NCBI GenBank assembly: GCA_001805205.1
Contig: MHER01000145.1
Location: 1-14,464 of the forward strand
Direction: 5' to 3'
DNA length: 14,464 nucleotides
Source of the DNA: Nitrospirae bacterium RIFCSPLOW2_12_42_9
GTDB taxonomy: Bacteria; Nitrospirota; 9FT-COMBO-42-15; HDB-SIOI813
The position numbers were made by a program, and so were the translations under genes. The notes under the pieces were generated by a model that worked only from the letters and a program-made list of their open reading frames with translations, was not told where the DNA came from and did not search any database. This document shows positions 7,464 to 12,805 of this stretch, piece by piece (within the stretch, counting starts at the first letter, position 1; every line of letters starts with the position of its first letter).

Positions 7464-8699
7464 TTGCCATATTATGATGTTATAGTAGTTGGAGCAGGAC
7501 CGGGTGGAGCTACTGCAGCGTATGAACTTGCAAATGCCGGAATAAGTGTCCTTATAATAGATAAGGAGAAGTTCCCCCGCTACAAGCCATGCGGCGGCGG
7601 CCTCTCACTAAAGATCGACAAGATCCTCAACATTGATATAAAAGAGACTATAGAGAACACTATCAAGGGGGCATACTTCAGCTATAAACAGAAAGAAGGA
7701 GTTTTTCTGTTATCTGACAAACCTGTCGCCTATATGGTCATGAGGGACAGGTTTGATTCACTCCTGCTCTCAGAGGCGGTTAAATCAGGGGCCTCATTTA
7801 TTGATGAAAGTCATGTTAAGGGCATCTCTAATGGTAAAAACGGGTATGAAATATTTGTTAATAAAAACCCCTCACCCTTACCCTCTCCCCTCAGGGGAGA
7901 GGGATGGGTGAAGGGAGGATTTTCAGGTGATAAGGTATATAATTGTAAATATGTAATAGGTGCGGATGGCGCCAATGGAATTGTAAGGAGGTTTTTGTAT
8001 CCCGGGATTAAACGCACCCTTGCTGCATCTATTGAAGCAGAGATACCTGTTGACGAAGAATTGACCGATAATCACAGTCATTATGTCCATATTGACTTCG
8101 GGGTAATACCGTATGGTTATGCATGGGTCTTTCCTAAAAAAGGGTTTCTCTCAGCAGGGATAGCAGGTTTTAAGGGAGTTGCAAAACATCCAAAGAGATA
8201 TTTTGAGCAATTCATAAACGGGCATAGTAAAATCAATGGAACCACGGAATACAAATATAAGGGACACCCTATTCCGATTTTCAATAAACCACTGAATCTT
8301 ACAAAAGGTGGTGTTATGCTTGTTGGAGATGCAGGGAATCTTGTTGATCCCTTTTTTGGTGAGGGGATTTATTATGCAATCAGGAGTTCTCAGATTGCAT
8401 CCACTGTTGTCTCCGAGGCTATAATCAAAGGGAAAACTGACCTTTCAGGATATGATACAAAACTCTCAACTGAATTTTATCCGGAGTTCATGGCAGCCCA
8501 GCAGATATCCCAGTTTGTTTACACCTTTCCGAGGATATGGTTTAATGTCCTTTCAGATAGGCCGGAACTTGCCGAGCAATACTATAATGTTCTCAGGGGT
8601 GAAAACAGGTACTCGATATTTTTGAAAGAGATAAAATCGATCGCAGGTTCACTTATGAAGACCGCCCTTAAAAAGGGTTTTCTTCAACTCTTTAAATAA
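7464..8699 (+). CDS. Geranylgeranyl reductase family FAD-dependent oxidoreductase
   Basis: A 411-residue flavoprotein. The N-terminal dinucleotide motif is VVGAGPGGATAAYELA (residues 8-23), followed by the family's PRYKPCGGGLS segment (38-48) and, near 284-302, LVGDAGNLVDPFFGEGI, which contacts the FAD pyrophosphate. This matches geranylgeranyl reductase/GGR enzymes that saturate isoprenoid chains of chlorophyll side chains, archaeal lipids or menaquinones; the substrate here is not shown by the sequence. A quinone or polyprenoid role would fit the electron-transport neighbours. The start is a TTG at 7464 with AAGGAG (7446-7451) 12 nt upstream, just after the lgt stop. Oddly, residues about 135-151 (PSPLPSPLRGEG plus flanks) are coded by a palindromic repeat inserted in frame between the substrate domain and YVIGADGANG. 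Confidence 0.85.
   Translation: MPYYDVIVVGAGPGGATAAYELANAGISVLIIDKEKFPRYKPCGGGLSLKIDKILNIDIKETIENTIKGAYFSYKQKEGVFLLSDKPVAYMVMRDRFDSLLLSEAVKSGASFIDESHVKGISNGKNGYEIFVNKNPSPLPSPLRGEGWVKGGFSGDKVYNCKYVIGADGANGIVRRFLYPGIKRTLAASIEAEIPVDEELTDNHSHYVHIDFGVIPYGYAWVFPKKGFLSAGIAGFKGVAKHPKRYFEQFINGHSKINGTTEYKYKGHPIPIFNKPLNLTKGGVMLVGDAGNLVDPFFGEGIYYAIRSSQIASTVVSEAIIKGKTDLSGYDTKLSTEFYPEFMAAQQISQFVYTFPRIWFNVLSDRPELAEQYYNVLRGENRYSIFLKEIKSIAGSLMKTALKKGFLQLFK
7868..7916 (+). repeat. Palindromic repeat element inside the GGR-like gene
   Basis: The core is a perfect hairpin with 10-bp arms, CCCTCTCCCC (7881-7890) and GGGGAGAGGG (7894-7903), with loop TCA. Outside it TCACCC (7872-7877) pairs with GGGTGA (7906-7911), and C-rich and G-rich flanks continue the symmetry. 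When translated it gives PSPLPSPLRGEG, a peptide typical of dispersed palindromic repeats found in many genomes. It adds about 17-20 residues in frame without a stop. Copies elsewhere in this genome are expected but not visible here. Confidence 0.8.
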
Positions 8700-8709
8700 G
8701 AAATATATT

Positions 8710-9837
8710 ATGGCTACGAGTTTTAAATTTATAAGGGTATTAGGGATACCCATCTATGTAAATTACACATGGTTTATTGTCTTTGGCCTCGTTGTCTATA
8801 ATCTTGCAGTTCTTTATTTCCCTTATCTCGGGCCGTACTACAGTCCTTCAACGCGGTGGATTATGGCATTCATAGCCTCCATTACCCTTTTTGCCTCGAT
8901 ATTACTGCATGAGCTTTCTCATTCTTATGTTGCCCAGAGACATGGCATAAAGATTAAGAGTATAACCCTGTTTATATTTGGCGGCATTGCACAGATGGTC
9001 GGAGAGACACGGAGTCCCAGGGCAGAGATGAAGATAGCTGCAGCAGGACCCGCACTGAGTTTTTTAATCTCTGGTATATTCTGGATCATTACATTCATTT
9101 TCATAAGGGATATGGCCATTTCTCCTGTGCTTGCAGTATCACAGTTTCTTGCTTATACCAATATGATCCTTGCGATATTCAATCTGATTCCGGGCTTTCC
9201 TCTTGATGGCGGAAGGATTCTGAGGGCAATTATATGGGCAAAGTCCGGTAATCTCAGCAGGGCAACTCTGATTACAAGCCGCATTGGTAAGGGATTTGCC
9301 ATCTTCCTGATTGTGATGGGATTGTGGAATATCCTTCAGGGTGTATTTATTCATGGACTGTGGTTGATCTTTATAGGCATATTCCTTCAACAGGCAGCAG
9401 AAGAAGGGTACAGACAGACATTACTCCACCGCGCCCTATCCTCTGTCAGGATTCGTGATATCATGGTTTATCCGGTCATGATGATTGCCGATGACATAAC
9501 CCTTGAGAGGGTTGTTAATGACTACTTCTTCCGTTACCGGTACAATAGTTTTCCGGTGATATCTAATGATAACCTTGTCGGGATCATATCCATACATGAT
9601 ATAAAAGGGATTGAAAAAGAGAGATGGCCTTTCATGACCGTCAGGGATGTTATGCATCGCAATATTTCAGAGTTTACAATATCGCCTGATGGTGGTGCGC
9701 TTGAGGCATTAGACAGGATCATAGAAGGTAAGCGTGGACGTCTTGTAGTAGTGGAATACGGGAAGGTCATGGGGATAATAAGCCAGCGTGATATAATGCA
9801 GATGTTGAAACTTAAAACAGACCTTGGAGCTACATAA
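8710..9837 (+). CDS. M50 site-2 protease family protein with two CBS domains
   Basis: This 375-residue membrane metalloprotease is of the SpoIVFB/Rip3-like subgroup. The zinc motif HELSH (His67, Glu68, His71) lies in the third hydrophobic region, and the second motif NLIPGFPLDGGRILRA (158-173) supplies the zinc-binding Asp166. These proteases cut transmembrane helices inside the bilayer. About five hydrophobic stretches are seen through residue 230. Residues about 244-365 form a CBS pair (IRDIMVYPVMMIADD..., VRDVMHRNISEFTISPDGG..., ending GKVMGIISQRDIMQML), which usually senses adenine nucleotides, so activity may respond to energy state. The ATG is 10 nt after the GGR-like stop with no strong Shine-Dalgarno site. 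It is the last gene before a terminator. Its substrate is unknown. Confidence 0.92.
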   Translation: MATSFKFIRVLGIPIYVNYTWFIVFGLVVYNLAVLYFPYLGPYYSPSTRWIMAFIASITLFASILLHELSHSYVAQRHGIKIKSITLFIFGGIAQMVGETRSPRAEMKIAAAGPALSFLISGIFWIITFIFIRDMAISPVLAVSQFLAYTNMILAIFNLIPGFPLDGGRILRAIIWAKSGNLSRATLITSRIGKGFAIFLIVMGLWNILQGVFIHGLWLIFIGIFLQQAAEEGYRQTLLHRALSSVRIRDIMVYPVMMIADDITLERVVNDYFFRYRYNSFPVISNDNLVGIISIHDIKGIEKERWPFMTVRDVMHRNISEFTISPDGGALEALDRIIEGKRGRLVVVEYGKVMGIISQRDIMQMLKLKTDLGAT

Positions 9838-9856
9838 CGATTTTAAGCAACGTGGA

Positions 9857-9885
9857 TTGACTTTTATCGAGGGCTTTGTTAAGAT
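9857..9885 (+). promoter_or_regulatory. Sigma70-type promoter for glgA operon, -10 inside terminator arm
   Basis: TTGACT at 9857-9862 and TAAGAT at 9880-9885 are separated by exactly 17 nt. The -10 box lies in the left arm of the hairpin 9878-9899. A transcript starting near 9891 would contain only the right arm and so would not fold the terminator. Start of glgA (9926) is about 35 nt downstream. Confidence 0.5.
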
Positions 9886-9906
9886 GCGGACATCTTAACC
9901 TTTTTT
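9878..9906 (+). terminator. Rho-independent terminator of the cytochrome c/lgt operon
   Basis: GTTAAGATG (9878-9886) pairs perfectly with CATCTTAAC (9891-9899) around a CGGA loop, and C plus six T follow (9900-9906). It lies 40 nt after the stop of the M50 protease gene, the last gene of the seven-gene operon. The stem is 9 bp and only moderately GC-rich, so it could be leaky. Confidence 0.75.
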
Positions 9907-9925
9907 GTCCTTCCCGGGTGTAAAA

Positions 9926-11416
9926 ATGGATAAAAAGCTGAAAATTTTATATTGCTCTCCAGAGGTTACACCCTTCTCAAAGACAGGCGGGCTTGCAGAT
10001 GTCTCAGGAAGTCTTCCCATGGCGCTTTATGAAATGGGTTGTGATGTAAGGGTTATCACCCCGAAGTATTCAGGTATTGGCAACTCTCATGGAAAACTCA
10101 AGAAGATTTCAACATCTTTTTGTTTCAGAATCGGTAAAAGGAATGAAGAGACAGGGCTTAATGAAGGTAAATTACCGGATAGTAATGTCCATATATATTT
10201 TGTATCAAATGAGAAATATTTTTACAGGAAGGGATTATACCAGGAGGATGGAAAGGATTATGAAGATAACCTTGAACGATTCTCGTTCTTTTCCATGGCA
10301 GTTCTGCAATTACTCAAAGGCATAAACTGGCAGCCTGATATAATACACTGCAATGACTGGCAGACATCCCTTATACCCGTATATTTAAATACCCTGATAA
10401 AAAAGGATAAGTCACTCGCAGATTTTTATAAAAACAGCAGGACAATCTTTACTATACACAATCTGGGTTATCAGGGGTTATTTGATAAAGAGAAATTTCC
10501 GGTTACAGGACTGGGGCTTGAGGTATTTGACATTAAAGGCCTTGAATATTACGGTAAGATTAACCTGTTAAAAGGTGGTATCATATTTTCTGACATTATA
10601 ACTACAGTCAGCCCGGCATACAGCAGGGAGATACAGATAAAGGAACTGGGGCAGGGACTTGACGGGGTTCTCAGAGATAAGAAAGATGACCTTTACGGAA
10701 TCCTGAATGGCGTCGGTTATACTGAATGGGACCCTTCAAAAGACAAACACCTTGCTGCAAGATACAGCATCAAATCCCTTTCCAAGAAAAAAGATTGCAA
10801 GAAGGACCTGCAGAAATTATGCAATTTAAAGACAGAAGATTTACCGCTCATAGGAATGGTTTCAAGATTAGATAACCAGAAAGGGCTTGATATTCTCATA
10901 GAGATTATGGATGAGCTCATGCAACTGGATATCCAGTTGGTTATATTAGGCACTGGTAAGCCAGAGTATGCTGATAAATTAAAGAGGTTTGCAACAAAAT
11001 ATTCAGCCAAAATGTCTATGAATCTCTTTTTTGATGATGCACTCGCACACAAGATAGAGGCAGGCGCAGATATCTTTCTTATACCATCCAAATATGAACC
11101 ATGCGGCCTTAGCCAGTTGTATAGCTTCAGATATGGTACTGTGCCGGTAGCGCATAAGACAGGTGGTCTTGCTGATACGATTACAGATTATATCCCCTCT
11201 AATATTGAAAATGATACTGCCACCGGCTTCCTTTTCACTCAATACAATGGAGAGTCCTTATTAAAGGCAATACTCCTCGCACTTAATGTTTATAAGGATA
11301 AAAAGGAATGGAAAAGACTCATGATTACCGGGATGAAATCCGATTTCTCATGGAAACGATCTGCAAATGAATATGTAAAGTTATACAATAAAATAGTGGA
11401 AAGGAGGGCTTTATAG
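9926..11416 (+). CDS. glgA: Glycogen (starch) synthase, GT5 family
   Basis: This 496-residue glycosyltransferase adds glucose from ADP-glucose (or UDP-glucose in some lineages) to the non-reducing end of alpha-1,4-glucan. The N-terminal sugar-nucleotide loop KTGGLADVSGSLP (19-31) and the C-terminal catalytic stretch PSKYEPCGLSQL with Glu391, then KTGGLADTI, are diagnostic. It is slightly longer than the 477-residue E. coli enzyme. I chose the ATG at 9926 (MDKKLKILYCSPEVTPF, which fits the family start). An in-frame TTG at 9905 falls in the T-tract of the terminator and is unlikely. The ribosome site is weak (GGGTG at 9916-9920). It heads an operon with pfp, acyP and GH57 and ends directly against the next start codon. 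Confidence 0.95.
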   Translation: MDKKLKILYCSPEVTPFSKTGGLADVSGSLPMALYEMGCDVRVITPKYSGIGNSHGKLKKISTSFCFRIGKRNEETGLNEGKLPDSNVHIYFVSNEKYFYRKGLYQEDGKDYEDNLERFSFFSMAVLQLLKGINWQPDIIHCNDWQTSLIPVYLNTLIKKDKSLADFYKNSRTIFTIHNLGYQGLFDKEKFPVTGLGLEVFDIKGLEYYGKINLLKGGIIFSDIITTVSPAYSREIQIKELGQGLDGVLRDKKDDLYGILNGVGYTEWDPSKDKHLAARYSIKSLSKKKDCKKDLQKLCNLKTEDLPLIGMVSRLDNQKGLDILIEIMDELMQLDIQLVILGTGKPEYADKLKRFATKYSAKMSMNLFFDDALAHKIEAGADIFLIPSKYEPCGLSQLYSFRYGTVPVAHKTGGLADTITDYIPSNIENDTATGFLFTQYNGESLLKAILLALNVYKDKKEWKRLMITGMKSDFSWKRSANEYVKLYNKIVERRAL

Positions 11417-12445
11417 GTGAAGATTGGAATCTTAACAGGTGGTGGTGACTGCCCGGGGCTTAATCCTGCTATAAGGGCTGTTGTAAAAAAGTCTGTTAAA
11501 TTAGGTCATCAGGCTGTAGGGTTTCGTGATGGCTGGAAGGGTCTGATTGAACTTAATTATAAAGATCTGGACTCAGAGGCTGTATCCGGTATACTCCATC
11601 TTGGTGGAACAATACTTGGAACATCGAGGACAAATCCCTTTGCAAAGGAGGGTGGTTCTCAGAAGGTTATTGAGAATATTAAAAAGGCGGGCATTGATGT
11701 ACTTGTAGCAATTGGCGGAGATGACACACTCGGTGTAGCACATAAATTATATGGCCTGGGGATTAACACAATAGGGATACCTAAAACCATAGATAATGAC
11801 CTTTCTGCCACTGACTTCACCTTTGGCTTTGACTCTGCTGTTAATATTGTTATGAACGCGCTTGATAATCTCCATAGCACCGCAGAATCACACCACAGGG
11901 TCCTGGTCGTTGAGGTCATGGGGAGGCATGCAGGATGGATAGCAACATATGGCGGGCTTGCAGGTGGCGCTGATCACATATTAATTCCTGAAAAGCCATT
12001 TACAACAGATGAGGTATGTGACAGTATAAATAGGAGACATGACAGGGGTAAGACATTCAGTATCATAGTCGTAGCAGAAGGCGCTGTTCTTTCTGAATCA
12101 GAAAAGGTGATGACAAAGGGTGCAAAGACAGATGCCTTTGGCCATGTTATGCTCGGCGGCATAGGTAAATTCCTGTGTGAAGAGATTGAGAAGAGGACAG
12201 GGTTTGAGACCAGGGATGTGGTGCTGGGACACTTACAGCGCGGAGGAAGCCCAACAGCATATGACAGGATACTTGCAACACGTTATGGGATTGCTGCAGT
12301 TGATCTTATCCAGAAAAAGGACTTCGGGAAGATGGTGGCATTGAGGGGAAATCAGATCGTTGCAGTCAGCCTCGAAGAAGGTATTAAGAGGGCAAAAACT
12401 GTAGATATGGATCTTTATGAAATAGCACAAACCTTCTTCGGATGA
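11417..12445 (+). CDS. pfp: 6-phosphofructokinase, predicted PPi-dependent (mixed-substrate group)
   Basis: This 342-residue PfkA-family enzyme phosphorylates fructose 6-phosphate at carbon 1. Visible motifs are the phosphate-donor loop GGGDCPGLN (8-16), TSRTNP (69-74), AIGGDD (98-103), PKTIDND (122-128) and MGRHAGW (168-174). Donor choice in this family is marked by two positions: ATP enzymes have GGDG and PGTIDND, whereas PPi enzymes have GGDD and PKTIDND. Here both are the PPi form (Asp103, Lys123), so I predict a reversible PPi-fructose-6-phosphate 1-phosphotransferase of about the usual 340 residues; a few relatives with this pattern use ATP. The GTG start abuts the glgA stop, with AAGGAGG (11401-11407) 9 nt upstream. 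Asp126 in TIDND is the catalytic base. Confidence 0.88.
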   Translation: MKIGILTGGGDCPGLNPAIRAVVKKSVKLGHQAVGFRDGWKGLIELNYKDLDSEAVSGILHLGGTILGTSRTNPFAKEGGSQKVIENIKKAGIDVLVAIGGDDTLGVAHKLYGLGINTIGIPKTIDNDLSATDFTFGFDSAVNIVMNALDNLHSTAESHHRVLVVEVMGRHAGWIATYGGLAGGADHILIPEKPFTTDEVCDSINRRHDRGKTFSIIVVAEGAVLSESEKVMTKGAKTDAFGHVMLGGIGKFLCEEIEKRTGFETRDVVLGHLQRGGSPTAYDRILATRYGIAAVDLIQKKDFGKMVALRGNQIVAVSLEEGIKRAKTVDMDLYEIAQTFFG

Positions 12446-12448
12446 ATC

Positions 12449-12724
12449 ATGAAGGTTAAAACACACCTATATATCAGCGGAAGGGTACAGGGTGTATTTT
12501 TCAGGGACTCCACGAGGCAGATGGCCAGTATAATGGGTCTGACCGGTTATGTAAAAAATATGATTGATGGCCGTGTAGAGGTAGTTGCAGAAGGTGAAAA
12601 GGATGCTGTTGATAAACTTACCCAATGGTGTTACACAGGACCTCCTGATGCGATTGTTGATTCAGTAGAAATTCATAATGAGCCATATAAGAAAGAGTTT
12701 GAGAAATTCGAGATAAGGAGATAG
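12449..12724 (+). CDS. acyP: Acylphosphatase
   Basis: This complete 91-residue acylphosphatase hydrolyses the carboxyl-phosphate bond of acyl phosphates such as acetyl-phosphate, carbamoyl-phosphate or 1,3-bisphosphoglycerate. The signature GRVQGVFFR (11-19) holds the phosphate-binding loop and catalytic Arg19. GLTGYVKNMIDGRVEV carries the catalytic Asn37, matching Arg23 and Asn41 of the human muscle enzyme. The length is typical. The ATG follows the phosphofructokinase stop by 3 nt; GGATGA overlapping that stop could serve as a ribosome site, so the genes are probably translationally coupled. Its role in a glycan and glycolysis operon is not evident from the sequence; removal of acyl-phosphate intermediates is a guess. 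Confidence 0.95.
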   Translation: MKVKTHLYISGRVQGVFFRDSTRQMASIMGLTGYVKNMIDGRVEVVAEGEKDAVDKLTQWCYTGPPDAIVDSVEIHNEPYKKEFEKFEIRR

Positions 12725-12743
12725 ATGTAAGGAACATGAAAAT

Positions 12744-12788
12744 AATCCCCCCTTACCCCCCTTTAGAAAAGGGGGGTAAGGGGGGATT
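12744..12788 (+). repeat. Perfect hairpin repeat (PPYPPFLKGG type) before the GH57 gene
   Basis: Arms of 21 bp (12744-12764 and 12768-12788) are exact reverse complements around an AGA loop. Each arm has two runs of six C or G. The minus strand reads as PPYPPFLKGGKGG, a signature of a palindromic repeat common in deltaproteobacteria and related lineages. It lies between acyP (stop 12724) and GH57 (start 12806). No T-tract follows, so it is not a standard terminator, but such a stem could shield mRNA ends or separate expression of the two genes. Confidence 0.85.
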
Positions 12789-12805
12789 TGAAAGGGTATT
12801 TTCGA

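Noticed and set aside
7811..8017. Minus-strand frame with PSPLRGEGKGEG
   Set aside because: It is the antisense reading of the palindromic repeat within the GGR-like gene; the opposite frame carries clear FAD motifs.
9905..9925. Upstream TTG start for glgA
   Set aside because: It lies in the terminator T-tract, has no ribosome site, and the added residues are absent from the family start.
12744..12788. Rho-independent terminator after acyP
   Set aside because: The stem is very strong but no T-tract follows on either strand; it matches a known type of dispersed palindrome better.
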